Source: JAVBMU01 sp031552185
Lineage (GTDB): Bacteria; Actinomycetota; Actinomycetes; Actinomycetales; Cellulomonadaceae
Direction: 5' to 3'
DNA: 64,000 nt
Assembly (NCBI GenBank): GCA_031552185.1
Contig: JAVBMU010000082.1
Coordinates: forward strand, 1-64,000
Positions 1 through 8,060 of this stretch are shown one piece after another. The position numbers were made by a program, and so were the translations under genes. The notes under the pieces were generated by a model. That model was not told the origin of the DNA, ran no database searches, and was given only the letters and a program-made list of their open reading frames with translations. Each line of letters opens with the position of its first letter. The stretch's first letter is position 1.

Positions 1-162
1 CGGCGGGTTCGGGCCGGGCGGCGGGTTCGGGCCGGGCGGCGGGTTCGGGCCGGGCGGCGGGTTCGGGCCGGGCGGCGGGTTCGGGCCGGGCGGCGGGTTC
101 GGGCCGGGCGGCGGGTTCGGGCCGGGCGGTGGGTTCGGGCCGGGCGGTGGGGTTGCGCCGGG
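1..162. repeat. 18-bp tandem repeat, 8 copies plus a degenerate one
   Basis: The unit CGGCGGGTTCGGGCCGGG repeats in register at positions 1, 19, 37, 55, 73, 91, 109 and 127, with a degenerate copy at 145. Copy 8 carries one substitution. The period is a multiple of three, so on the minus strand it encodes PNPPPG. The array continues past the left edge. Confidence 0.95.
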
Positions 163-222
163 CCCGTGCGGCTCGGGCGCATTCGACGACGACGCATTCG
201 ACGGCGCATTCGGATCGCTCAT
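1..222 (-). CDS. Proline-rich protein, N-terminal part only (runs off left edge)
   Basis: The frame starts at ATG 222 and is open to the window edge. After a Ser/Asn/Ala-rich start (MSDPNAPSNASSS) it becomes a hexapeptide repeat PNPPPG that continues to the edge. Such low-complexity Pro/Gly leaders often precede membrane or PspC-type proteins in Actinobacteria. A PspC protein divergent from a PspC-type kinase is a common arrangement, so a PspC-family product is a reasonable guess, but no domain is visible here. No clear ribosome binding site precedes the ATG. About 135 bp separates it from the divergent kinase gene. Confidence 0.6.
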   Translation of the reverse strand, partial: MSDPNAPSNASSSNAPEPHGPGATPPPGPNPPPGPNPPPGPNPPPGPNPPPGPNPPPGPNPPPGPNPPPGPNPP

Positions 223-357
223 GCTGCAATCGTGTCCGGTCGCGGGCACCGGGACTATCGGGCGCCACCCTGACTCGACCCTGAACCGGCCGGGACCAAC
301 CCTGAAACGCGGGCCCGGTCATGGCCGTGGCGCTCCCTGTCATGTGACGATCAGAGA

Positions 358-1977
358 GTGACCTCCCCATCGGCGCCCGCCGGACCGCCGGCCGGTCCCG
401 CCGGACCGCCCGCCGGTCCCGCGGCCCTGCCATCCGGTCCCGCCGGTCCGCCGGCGGGCGGTCTCGCGACCCCGCACGCGGGCCGGCTCCCGCTGCGCCG
501 GCCGCGCGCGGGGCGCTGGATCGGCGGCGTGTGCCTCGCCATCGCGGCGCACCTGGGGGTCGATGTGCGCTACGTCCGCGTCGCGATGGTCCTCGCGATC
601 GCCGCCGGTGGCGCCGGCGCGATCCTGTACGGCTTCCTGTGGCTGACGGTCCCCTCCGGCGACCCGGTCGAGGCGTCCCGCGCGGCGCGCCCCGTGCATC
701 AATCGCGGCTCGCCCGATTCGTCGGCAGCAAGACGACCACCCTGGACACCCGGGAGCTGGCTCTCGGCGTCGTCCTGATCGCGCTGGCCGGGCTCTTGGT
801 GGCCGACCGGCTGGGCGCCGACATCCACGTCTCTTGGCTGGTACCGCTCCTGATCGCGCTGGCCGGCGCGGCCCTGGCCTGGAGCCAACTCGACGCCGCC
901 GAGCGGGGCCGGCTGATCACGCGCGCGGGCGGCTCGACGCGGGTCGGCGCCGCCCGGCTCGTGGGCGGACTCCTCCTGCTGCTGACCGGGGTGGTGCTGT
1001 TCGTCGGCCAGGACGCCCCGGCGGGCACCGTGGTGCGGGCCGGGATTGCCGGCGTCGCCGTCCTCGCCGGGGCGGCGGTCATGGCCGCCCCGTGGTGGCT
1101 GCGGCTCGGGCGCGAACTCGGCGACGAGCGGGCCGCCCGCGCCCGCGAGGCCGAACGCGCGGACATCGCGGCCCACCTGCATGACTCCGTTCTGCAGACC
1201 CTCGCGCTGATCCGGTCCCGGGCGGGCGACGCCGACGCCGTCGCCCGGCTCGCCCGGGCCCAGGAGCGGGAGCTGCGGGCCTGGTTGTACGACGACCGGC
1301 CCACGCCCGGCACCTCGCTGGCTGCGGAGCTCCGAGAACTGGTGGGCGCGGTGGAGGACGGCCGGGTCGCCAAGCGCCGCGAGGACGGCACGGCACCCAC
1401 GCCGGTGGCGATCGACCTCGTCGTCGTCGGCGATTGCCCGCCGACGGTCAGGACGACGGCGCTGCTCAAGGCGACGCGGGAAGCGTTGGTCAACGCCGTC
1501 GCCCACGGCCGGCCGCCGATCTCGGTCTACCTCGAGGTGACCGACGACGCCGTGGAAGTGTTCGTCCGCGACCGGGGCGACGGATTCCGGATCGAGGACG
1601 TCGCACCTGACCGGTTGGGCGTGCGGCAATCGATCGTGGGCCGGGTCACCCGCCAGGGCGGCACCGCCGAGGTGGAGAGCCGCCCCGGCTGGGGCACCGA
1701 GGTCCGGGTCCGAGTACCCCGTACACCGCACGGCGAACCGCCGCAGGCACCCCCGAGCGCCCCGGCGGGCGCCCACGGTGCGGGTTCGGCCACGGCGCCT
1801 GCGGCGACTACCGCCACGGCGCCCGCGGCGACTACCGCCACGGCGCCCACGGTGCCCTCCGCGGCGACCGCCGCCCCGGTGCCCTCCCGGGCGACCGCCG
1901 TCCCGACCCCCCAAGCCCCCCGTTCCCGACGCGCGCGCCGCCGCGCCGCGAAAGCCGCCCGGAAGGACCCCTCGTGA
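358..1977 (+). CDS. PspC-domain membrane sensor histidine kinase
   Basis: Two-component sensor kinase of 539 residues. Residues 1-45 are a Pro/Gly/Ala leader. A PspC domain follows at about 50-100 (GRWIGGVCLAIAAHLGVDVR, then a transmembrane segment). Four further hydrophobic segments lie between about 130 and 255. The dimerisation/phosphoacceptor motif AHLHDSVLQTL puts the acceptor His near 275. The N box REALVNAVAHG is near 375 and the G box DRGDGF near 405. The C-terminal 65 residues are a low-complexity Ala/Thr/Pro tail ending in a basic stretch. The start is GTG 358. Its 3' end overlaps the response regulator by 4 bases (GTGA), so the pair is co-translated. The signal sensed is unknown; PspC suggests envelope stress. 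Confidence 0.88.
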   Translation: MTSPSAPAGPPAGPAGPPAGPAALPSGPAGPPAGGLATPHAGRLPLRRPRAGRWIGGVCLAIAAHLGVDVRYVRVAMVLAIAAGGAGAILYGFLWLTVPSGDPVEASRAARPVHQSRLARFVGSKTTTLDTRELALGVVLIALAGLLVADRLGADIHVSWLVPLLIALAGAALAWSQLDAAERGRLITRAGGSTRVGAARLVGGLLLLLTGVVLFVGQDAPAGTVVRAGIAGVAVLAGAAVMAAPWWLRLGRELGDERAARAREAERADIAAHLHDSVLQTLALIRSRAGDADAVARLARAQERELRAWLYDDRPTPGTSLAAELRELVGAVEDGRVAKRREDGTAPTPVAIDLVVVGDCPPTVRTTALLKATREALVNAVAHGRPPISVYLEVTDDAVEVFVRDRGDGFRIEDVAPDRLGVRQSIVGRVTRQGGTAEVESRPGWGTEVRVRVPRTPHGEPPQAPPSAPAGAHGAGSATAPAATTATAPAATTATAPTVPSAATAAPVPSRATAVPTPQAPRSRRARRRAAKAARKDPS

Positions 1978-2660
1978 CCACCCTCCCCCGCCCCGTCCAG
2001 GTCGCCGCGCAACCGATCGCCGTCGTCCTGGTCGACGACCACCACATGTTCCGCGCCGGCGTCCGGGCGAGCCTGGACGAACGGGTCACCATCGTCGGCG
2101 AGGCCGCCGACGTGGACGGCGCCGTCGCCCAGGTGCGCGCCCTCGCCCCGCCGGTGGTCCTGCTGGACGTCCACCTGCCGGGCGGCAACGGCGGGGGCGG
2201 CGCCGAGGTGATCCAGCGCTGCACCGACCTGCTCGCGGGCACGCGCTTCCTCGCCCTGTCCGTGTCCGACGCCGCGGAGGACGTCGTCGCCGTGATCCGC
2301 GCCGGGGCACGGGGCTACGTCACCAAGGCGATCTCCGGCTCGGACCTGTCCGACGCCGTCGTCCAGGTCGCCGGTGGCGACGCCGTGTTTTCCCCCCGGC
2401 TGGCCGGCTTCGTGCTCGACGCCTTCGGCACGGCCGCGGGCGACATCGCCGTGCACGACGACGAGATGGACCGCCTCTCGGCCCGCGAGCAGGAGGTCAT
2501 GCGCCTGATCGCCCGCGGCTATTCGTACCGCGAGGTCGCCGCCAAGCTGTTCATCTCGATCAAGACCGTCGAGACGCACGTCAGCGCCGTGCTGCGCAAG
2601 CTGCAACTCTCCTCGCGGCACGAGCTGACCCGCTGGGCGGCGGCCCGGCGGCTGCTGTAG
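1974..2660 (+). CDS. NarL/FixJ-family response regulator
   Basis: DNA-binding response regulator of 228 residues and partner of the overlapping kinase. The receiver domain occupies about 15-135, with the acidic pair in VLVDDHHMFRAG, the phosphoacceptor Asp near 65 in VVLLDVHLPGG, and the conserved Lys in GYVTKAIS. A LuxR-type helix-turn-helix follows at about 165-225 (LSAREQEVMRLIARGYSYRE, then KTVETHVSAVLRKL). The GTG start lies inside the kinase stop (4-base overlap). Target genes cannot be read from the sequence; the divergent proline-rich gene is an obvious candidate. Confidence 0.9.
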   Translation: MTTLPRPVQVAAQPIAVVLVDDHHMFRAGVRASLDERVTIVGEAADVDGAVAQVRALAPPVVLLDVHLPGGNGGGGAEVIQRCTDLLAGTRFLALSVSDAAEDVVAVIRAGARGYVTKAISGSDLSDAVVQVAGGDAVFSPRLAGFVLDAFGTAAGDIAVHDDEMDRLSAREQEVMRLIARGYSYREVAAKLFISIKTVETHVSAVLRKLQLSSRHELTRWAAARRLL

Positions 2661-2743
2661 GCACGTGACGGGCTGGAGCTTGAAGTCGCGAGGACTCGCA
2701 GCGGCAATGAACTCGGCCCGGGGCGCGAAGGACTATTCCGTGA

Positions 2744-3250
2744 TCACGCGGTCGACGAGCGCCGGGCATACTCGTGGGCTCTTTCGTCCAGGTACGAGGC
2801 CCAACGCCCGTCGATGGCATCGAGCCCGACGGGCGCACCGGCCGGGGCCGGCATGAACCTGACGAGACCGACGATCTCCTCGGGATAACCGAAGTCCGCA
2901 TAGATCAACTCGATGACCTCATATGGGTCCTGGAAACGGTCGCGGTTCTCGCGCAGCCAGGCCAGAGCCAGGAACAGCCAGAGCCGCCACGCGTCCTCCT
3001 GCCCGACATCCACGCCCGCGAGAATGTCCGGTACGCGAACATACTCATCGCGCAGAAGAAGGGCCAACTCCTCGACGACCGGCGTCGTCGCGATCCCGTC
3101 GGCCAACTCGACCTCCGCGATCGCGACGACATCGCCCGCACCGATCCACCCGTGGTCCAACCCGTACGCGAGTTCCGCAGCCGTTGGCCTCGAACGCGCC
3201 GTCACGAAATCGGCAGGCAGATCGAAAGTCACCAAGTCGTCATTGGTCAT
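2744..3250 (-). CDS. DUF2247-like protein
   Basis: An acidic 168-residue soluble protein with no signal peptide. Its opening (PTAAELAYGLDHGWIGAGDV) and the later DEYVRVPDILAG and YGDF-like segments (IYADFGYPEEI) resemble DUF2247, from memory; no function is established that I can cite. It overlaps the preceding secreted amidase-like gene by 4 bases (ATGA), so the two are translationally coupled. A small acidic cytoplasmic protein coupled to a secreted hydrolase-like protein suggests an immunity or partner role, which is inference only. Confidence 0.6.
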   Translation of the reverse strand: MTNDDLVTFDLPADFVTARSRPTAAELAYGLDHGWIGAGDVVAIAEVELADGIATTPVVEELALLLRDEYVRVPDILAGVDVGQEDAWRLWLFLALAWLRENRDRFQDPYEVIELIYADFGYPEEIVGLVRFMPAPAGAPVGLDAIDGRWASYLDERAHEYARRSSTA

Positions 3251-3723
3251 GGCGTGGTCGGGATTCCATTGATCGTTCCTTCACGGACGAACAGTTCATG
3301 CGTAACCCTGTTCCCATCCGGCGGGGCGTACGCCCGCGGGCCGCCATCCGACTCCACACCCCACGGGGTGCCCTCCAACGTGTTGAAAGCCAGAGTCAGC
3401 ACCAGGTCCGGATCCGCCGCCAGCGCGGTGGCCTTGCGTTCCTCCTGGCTCACGAACGGGCGCGACCCGTCCCGCGTGACGACGACCGTCGACTTGCAGC
3501 CGTCTTCCAGGCGCTTCTTCACATCCTGGGCCAGCCGGTCATTCAACGGCAGCTCGGTGATAGTACCCACACCGGGCCATGAAACGCGGCCCACATCGTC
3601 GTCGGGATCAAGAACGATCAGCGCCTTCGGGGCGGCTTCGGCGGCCGACGGGACGACGCCGCCGACCCCCAACGTGACCAGAAGCGACGCGACCGCGACG
3701 GCGGCCACTCGACGAGTCGACAT
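3247..3723 (-). CDS. Secreted Amidase_3-like protein lacking zinc ligands
   Basis: 158 residues. The start is ATG 3723, preceded by GGGAGGG. Residues 1-30 are a signal peptide (hydrophobic VAAVAVASLLVTLGVGG, probable cleavage after AEA). The rest follows N-acetylmuramoyl-L-alanine amidase family 3: LIVLDP at 35, an LNDRLAQDVKKRLE helix, VVVTRDGSRPFVSQEER, and a DLVLTL strand. The metal-binding signatures are gone: the usual DPGHGG reads DPDDDVG (39-45) and the usual S-I-H-x-N reads TLAFNT (110-115). The C-terminus is shorter than in active amidases. It is probably a non-catalytic wall-binding protein or a decayed enzyme. It is coupled to the DUF2247-like gene. Confidence 0.6.
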   Translation of the reverse strand: MSTRRVAAVAVASLLVTLGVGGVVPSAAEAAPKALIVLDPDDDVGRVSWPGVGTITELPLNDRLAQDVKKRLEDGCKSTVVVTRDGSRPFVSQEERKATALAADPDLVLTLAFNTLEGTPWGVESDGGPRAYAPPDGNRVTHELFVREGTINGIPTTP

Positions 3724-3879
3724 GGCCCTCCCAGGCTCTGAACCGGCTGCCGCCGGGCCGACTCGCCAAATGTGAGACACCTACGCGTTTTGAGCCGACC
3801 GACTCATCATGCCTTGGGCGCCTGATATCCGGCAAGGCTCATATTCCTGTCAGCTGATGGTTTGCCCCATCGCTCCCGG

Positions 3880-4791
3880 TCACCGGCGGCTCGGAGAGGA
3901 CCCACCGCCTGGCCCGTCGTCGCGCGTCTGCCCAGGGCGAACGTGGGGCTCCCGAGGCGGCCTGCTTGCGCTGACTCGCGTCAGGTAATCGCGGGCCTGG
4001 ACTCCGGTCACCGCGTACCGCCAGAGGGACTCGAAGACGGCGGCGTAGGTCGCCGCCTCGGACCCTTCGTAGCGAAGCTCCCGGGAGATGGTCTCTACTA
4101 GAACGAGGTCGTCACGCATCTCGAACATGTGCAACGGGAGCACGGGGAGCGGTGTGCTCACCGGCAGTAACCCGAGCCGAACGTTCGGCAGGTCGATGAC
4201 CGATCGGAGGCGGTCGATCTGAACGAGCATCGCGTCCCACGGCACGATGCCCCACCGCAGAACCGGCTCGCAGATCAGAAAGTCGAAGCGCCGATCCGTG
4301 TACAGGTATCTCTGTCGCTCCATGCGGGTGCGAACGGCCTCCTCAAGGTCCGACGTCCCGGCACCGGCCTGCCGCTCAGCCGCGGTCAAGACAGCGCGGG
4401 CGTACTCCGGCGTCTGGAGCATGCCGGGCACCAGGACCGTATGGAAGTCCCGCATATGCCGTGACCGCTCCATGAGCGCGTTGTAGCCCGCTTGGACGGG
4501 AGCCTGACCGTGGCGCAGCCGCTGCCGGAAGGTGTGCTGACTTTCCCGGGCCTGGTCGAGCAGGCCGAGCAGCGCCCTGCGATCGGCCGGTTCCCCGCCG
4601 GCGCCGTCAACCCAGGCCCCGATGTCGGCAGGCGAGGCGCTCTGCCGGGCCAGCTCGATCCGCGAGACCTTCGACGCATGCCAACCCAGCCGTGCGGCGA
4701 ACTCCTTTCCGGGCATCCCGGTGCGCTCGCGAAGAGCCCTCAGTCGCCGTCCGAGTTCTTCGAGGTGCTCGCTGCCGTCGCGTCCTGCCAT
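3880..4791 (-). CDS. XRE helix-turn-helix regulator with DUF5753
   Basis: 303 residues from ATG 4791 (GAGG upstream). The N-terminal XRE helix-turn-helix lies at about 10-65 (LGRRLRALRERTGMPGKEFA, then LGWHASKVSRIELARQ). A long DUF5753 region follows (FHTVLVPGMLQTPEYARAVL, RMERQRYLY, IDLPNVRLGLLPV). This is the common actinobacterial regulator type related to WhiJ/AbaA-locus proteins, usually partnered with small DUF397 or DUF6879 proteins. Here it lies about 50 bp downstream of a DUF6879 gene on the same strand, so the three genes probably form one operon. Confidence 0.85.
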   Translation of the reverse strand: MAGRDGSEHLEELGRRLRALRERTGMPGKEFAARLGWHASKVSRIELARQSASPADIGAWVDGAGGEPADRRALLGLLDQARESQHTFRQRLRHGQAPVQAGYNALMERSRHMRDFHTVLVPGMLQTPEYARAVLTAAERQAGAGTSDLEEAVRTRMERQRYLYTDRRFDFLICEPVLRWGIVPWDAMLVQIDRLRSVIDLPNVRLGLLPVSTPLPVLPLHMFEMRDDLVLVETISRELRYEGSEAATYAAVFESLWRYAVTGVQARDYLTRVSASRPPREPHVRPGQTRDDGPGGGSSPSRR

Positions 4792-4841
4792 CTGTCCTCG
4801 CGGATCGTCTCGTCCCGTGGCGTCCCGACACCACGATCTCG

Positions 4842-5357
4842 CTAGTCCAGTGCCGCCCGCAACGCGATCTCGCGCCACCGCCGGGCCTCGGCGACTTCTT
4901 CCTCGTCGGTCGCGAGGAAGAGCGTTGCGATGCCCGGCTGGTCGTACCTCATCCGCACCAGCACAGCGTCGTCCAGGAGCCACCAGTCGTCGGGCCCGAC
5001 GTCGGGGAGCAGGCCCGTCGCGACCGCCCGCTGCGGCGTCACGTAGTGCAGCATCTCGCCGGCCTCTTCATTCCAGCGGCCGATCCACCGTACCCAGACT
5101 TGATAGTCCGTGGGCGGGTCCTGGTGGATACGCACTCGTTCGAATCGCCGGCCGCGCCCGGTGAGGTCCGAGATCTGGTCGTACCAGGCGGCGAGTTCCG
5201 GGACCTCGGTCGGTGGCCTGCGGGAGCCGGCCAGGAACGCCGCGAAATGCGCCGCCTCGTAGTCCATGGCGTAGGCGGGTTGCTGCTCCAGCCGGAACGC
5301 GGTGCGCTCCACGCCCCCCAGCAGGCGCCCGAACTCGTTCCAGCAGATCTGACGCAC
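4842..5357 (-). CDS. DUF6879 family protein
   Basis: 171 residues. The GTG start at 5357 shares one base with the TAG stop of the gene before it (TAGTG), so the two are coupled. It opens EFGRLLGGVERTAFRLEQQ, then YEAAHFAAFLAG, VRIHQDPPTDYQVWVRW, EAGEMLHYV and LLDDAVLVRMRYD, which is the usual DUF6879 pattern seen beside XRE-DUF5753 regulators. Its biochemical role is unknown. Longer open frames exist upstream, but they run through the upstream gene and lack family similarity. Confidence 0.75.
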   Translation of the reverse strand: MRQICWNEFGRLLGGVERTAFRLEQQPAYAMDYEAAHFAAFLAGSRRPPTEVPELAAWYDQISDLTGRGRRFERVRIHQDPPTDYQVWVRWIGRWNEEAGEMLHYVTPQRAVATGLLPDVGPDDWWLLDDAVLVRMRYDQPGIATLFLATDEEEVAEARRWREIALRAALD

Positions 5358-5554
5358 TACAGCCCCCCGACGCGGTCCAGAACGTTCGCCGGGACGAAGA
5401 CCGCGTCCTCGTTGTCGGCCAACTGACGCAGCTGCGCGCGGGTGGACTCGTCCAGCCGGACGCCCTGAACGACGTACCCGTGTTCGGTCCGATAGAGCGC
5501 TGGGCAGCCGCCCGTCCCCGAGTTGTCGTCCTTCCACAGGAATTCGAGTTCCAC
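5357..5554 (-). CDS. Small (65-residue) partner of DUF6879
   Basis: The GTG start at 5554 has an excellent GAGGAGG site nine bases upstream. Sequence blocks such as ELEFLWKDDNSGTGGCPALY, HGYVVQGVRLD and DAVFVPANVL match the short proteins that accompany DUF6879/DUF5753 genes in streptomycetes (from memory). It is soluble with a single Cys. It is the first gene of the three-gene minus-strand unit. Function unknown. Confidence 0.7.
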   Translation of the reverse strand: MELEFLWKDDNSGTGGCPALYRTEHGYVVQGVRLDESTRAQLRQLADNEDAVFVPANVLDRVGGL

Positions 5555-5756
5555 CGCGATCCGCCTCCTCGAGAGTGTGGTGGGGCCGCCGAGGCGACCA
5601 GGTCCAGTCTTGCACGATTGCGCGCAATTGCCTAGCTCCTGGGGTCCCGCGATGGTTGGCTGTGCTCGGACGTCGGGGTCAGGTCCCCAGACCCACGCGA
5701 ACATCGACATCCATCGAGGGCGGGCAAGATCACGAGGAGGTGAGAGGAGCGGTGTG

Positions 5757-5843
5757 CCGCGCGAGGTAGAGCCGTAGCGCCCCCGACGGGCCAGTTCGGC
5801 GCCGCAACGGATCTACCTCGGTGCCGGGGGATCTATCTCGCGC
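5757..5843. repeat. Repeat family B, small facing-arm copy
   Basis: One direct unit (GCGCGAGGTAGAG, from 5757) faces two inverted units 20 bp apart (ATCTACCTCGG at 5811 and ATCTATCTCGCGCGC at 5831). It lies directly 3' of guaA, between it and the DUF6879 operon. Core and 20-bp spacing match the larger array at 21.1 kb. Confidence 0.7.
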
Positions 5844-5853
5844 GCAGTCGCCC

Positions 5854-7440
5854 TCACTCCCACTCGATGGTCCCCGGCGGCTTGCTCGTGACGTCGAGCA
5901 CCACCCGGTTGACCTCGGGCACCTCGTTGGTGATCCGGGTCGAGATGAGCGACAGGACGTCGTAGGGCAGCCGGGTCCAGTCGGCCGTCATCGCATCCTC
6001 CGAGGACACGGGCCGCAAGACGATCGGGTGCCCGTAGGTGCGCCCGTCGCCCTGAACGCCCACGGACCGGATGTCCGCGAGCAGCACCACCGGGCACTGC
6101 CAGATCTCGCGGTCCAACCCGGCCCGGGTCAGTTCCTCGCGGACGATGGCGTCCGCGGCGCGCAGGGTGTCGAGCCGCTCGGCCGTAACCTCGCCGACGA
6201 TCCGAATGCCCAGGCCCGGCCCGGGGAACGGCTGGCGCCACACGATCGCCTCGGGCACGCCGAGTTCGAGCCCGACGGCGCGCACCTCGTCCTTGAACAG
6301 GTTTCGCAGCGGCTCGACGAGTTCGAATTGCAGGTCATCCGGCAGGCCGCCCACGTTGTGGTGGCTCTTGATGTTCGCGGCGCCCTCGCCGACACCGGAC
6401 TCGACGACGTCGGGGTAGAGCGTGCCCTGGACCAGGAACTTGACCGTCTCGCCCTGGGCGCCGACCTCGGCGACGACGTCGCGCGCCGCGTCCTCGAAGA
6501 CCCGGATGAACTCCCGGCCGATGATCTTGCGCTTGGTCTCCGGGTCGCTGTGGCCGGCCAGGGCGTGCAGGAACCGCGCCCGCGCGTCGACCACCTTGAG
6601 CTGGACGCCGGTGGCGGTGACGAAGTCGCGCTCGACCTGCTCGACCTCGCCCGAGCGCAGCAGCCCGTGGTCTACGAAAACACAGGTGAGCTGGTCCCCC
6701 ACCGCCCGCTGGACCAGCGCCGCGGCGACCGACGAGTCCACCCCACCGGACAGCCCGCAGATCACCCGGGCGCTGCCGACCTGGGCGCGGATCGCGGCCA
6801 CCTGATCCCGGATGACACTGCCGGGCGTCCAGGCGGGGGCGAGGCCGGCGCCGTCGTACAGGAAGTTCTCCAGGACCGACTGGCCGTGGGCGGAGTGCCG
6901 GACCTCGGGGTGCCACTGCACCCCGTACAGCCGGCGCTCACGGTTCTCGAATGCGGCCACGGGCGAGCCCACGGAGGTCGCCAGGACGTCGAAACCCGCT
7001 GGTGCGCGGTGCACGGCGTCGCCGTGGCTCATCCACGTGGTCTGGTGGTCGGGGGTCCGGGCGAGCAGCGTGCCCGGGCTGCCGACCGCCACCTCCGTGC
7101 CGCCGTACTCCCGCAACCCGGTCTGGGCGACGTCGCCGCCCAGCGCCCGGGCCATCGCCTGGAAGCCGTAACAAATGCCGAGCACCGGGACACCGGCGTC
7201 GAACAATTCGGGATCCACGAACGGGGCGCCGGCGGAGTAGACGGACGCCGGGCCGCCGGACAGGATGATCGCCGCCGGATTCTTCGCCAGCAACTGCGCC
7301 GGGCTCAGCGTGTGCGGGACGATCTCCGAGTACACCCGCGCCTCGCGCACCCGGCGCGCAATGAGCTGGGCGTACTGGGCGCCGAAGTCGACGACGAGAA
7401 CGGGGCGGGGCTGCTCACCCGGGCTGATGGGGTTGATCAC
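5854..7440 (-). CDS. guaA: GMP synthase (glutamine-hydrolysing)
   Basis: Converts XMP to GMP using glutamine and ATP; last step of de novo GMP synthesis, cytosolic dimer. 528 residues from GTG 7440. The class I glutamine amidotransferase domain carries the nucleophile in VLGICYGFQ (Cys about 90) and the His/Glu pair in YGVQWHPEV. The ATP pyrophosphatase domain has the P-loop CGLSGGVDSSVAAAL. The C-terminal dimerisation domain includes LPYDVLSLISTRITNEVPEV and ends PPGTIEWE, typical of the family. The start overlaps the end of the DUF3817 gene by 26 bases, so both are probably one transcript. guaB and guaB3 lie 17-22 kb away. Confidence 0.97.
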   Translation of the reverse strand: MINPISPGEQPRPVLVVDFGAQYAQLIARRVREARVYSEIVPHTLSPAQLLAKNPAAIILSGGPASVYSAGAPFVDPELFDAGVPVLGICYGFQAMARALGGDVAQTGLREYGGTEVAVGSPGTLLARTPDHQTTWMSHGDAVHRAPAGFDVLATSVGSPVAAFENRERRLYGVQWHPEVRHSAHGQSVLENFLYDGAGLAPAWTPGSVIRDQVAAIRAQVGSARVICGLSGGVDSSVAAALVQRAVGDQLTCVFVDHGLLRSGEVEQVERDFVTATGVQLKVVDARARFLHALAGHSDPETKRKIIGREFIRVFEDAARDVVAEVGAQGETVKFLVQGTLYPDVVESGVGEGAANIKSHHNVGGLPDDLQFELVEPLRNLFKDEVRAVGLELGVPEAIVWRQPFPGPGLGIRIVGEVTAERLDTLRAADAIVREELTRAGLDREIWQCPVVLLADIRSVGVQGDGRTYGHPIVLRPVSSEDAMTADWTRLPYDVLSLISTRITNEVPEVNRVVLDVTSKPPGTIEWE

Positions 7441-7882
7441 CCGGCCAGGATAGTGGGCGCGGCGGCGCCGCATCGGGGGCGCTCACCGCCGCTGTGCCCC
7501 CGCCCGCCGGCGCGTACTGCCGGTCGAGGGCGCTCAGGTGCGTCTCGGCTTCCCGGTGCAGTTTCGCCTCAACGATGAAAGACATCACCGGCACGACGCC
7601 GGCCAGCACCATCGCCACCAGCCTGCCCCACGACCAGCGCATCTTGTTCCAGAGATCGAAGACCGTGACGAGGTAGACCACGTAGATCCAGCCATGGGCG
7701 AAGGGGACCCACCGCAGGTAGCGCACGACGTCGTCGGCGTGGAAGAGGTACTTGAGCGCCATCTCGGCGCACAGGATCAGCAGCATGACGCCGGTCACGA
7801 TCGCCATGAAGCGATACCGGCCCAGCGCCCCCCGGGCGCGGGCGATCGCCCGGCCGGCCGCGTCGGAACTCACCGTCGTCAT
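7415..7882 (-). CDS. DUF3817 integral membrane protein
   Basis: 155 residues from ATG 7882 (GGGGGAG upstream). Three hydrophobic segments: RFMAIVTGVMLLILCAEM, GWIYVVYLVTVFDL and LVAMVLAGVVPVMSFIVEA. The motif WVPFAHGWIYVVYLVTVFDL and the following EAKLHRE are characteristic of DUF3817, which in Actinobacteria is often next to guaA. The C-terminal tail is Pro/Ala rich and overlaps the guaA start. No activity is known. Confidence 0.85.
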   Translation of the reverse strand: MTTVSSDAAGRAIARARGALGRYRFMAIVTGVMLLILCAEMALKYLFHADDVVRYLRWVPFAHGWIYVVYLVTVFDLWNKMRWSWGRLVAMVLAGVVPVMSFIVEAKLHREAETHLSALDRQYAPAGGGTAAVSAPDAAPPRPLSWPGDQPHQPG

Positions 7883-8060
7883 CGTTCTCCCCCTGACTAG
7901 CGCTCCCGTCGCCGCCAGCCTAGGAAAGAACGGCCCGCGCGGCGCGCCGGCCGGCGGCCCGGCCGCGCCGACCCCTGAGCCGCCGGCAAGGCGGCGATAT
8001 CCGCCCACGGTTGAAAAATCGGTGGTCCCGGACGGCGGTCCCGGCTTAGCGTTGACGACC

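Noticed and set aside
4792..4983. Upstream extension of the XRE-DUF5753 protein
   Set aside because: The added residues are Arg/Gly-rich and lie over the end of the DUF6879 gene; ATG 4791 has a ribosome site.
5821..7578. Long open frame opposite guaA (585 codons)
   Set aside because: It is the antisense shadow of guaA; high GC at third positions keeps the opposite frame open. Composition is Arg/Gly/Asp-rich with no domain.
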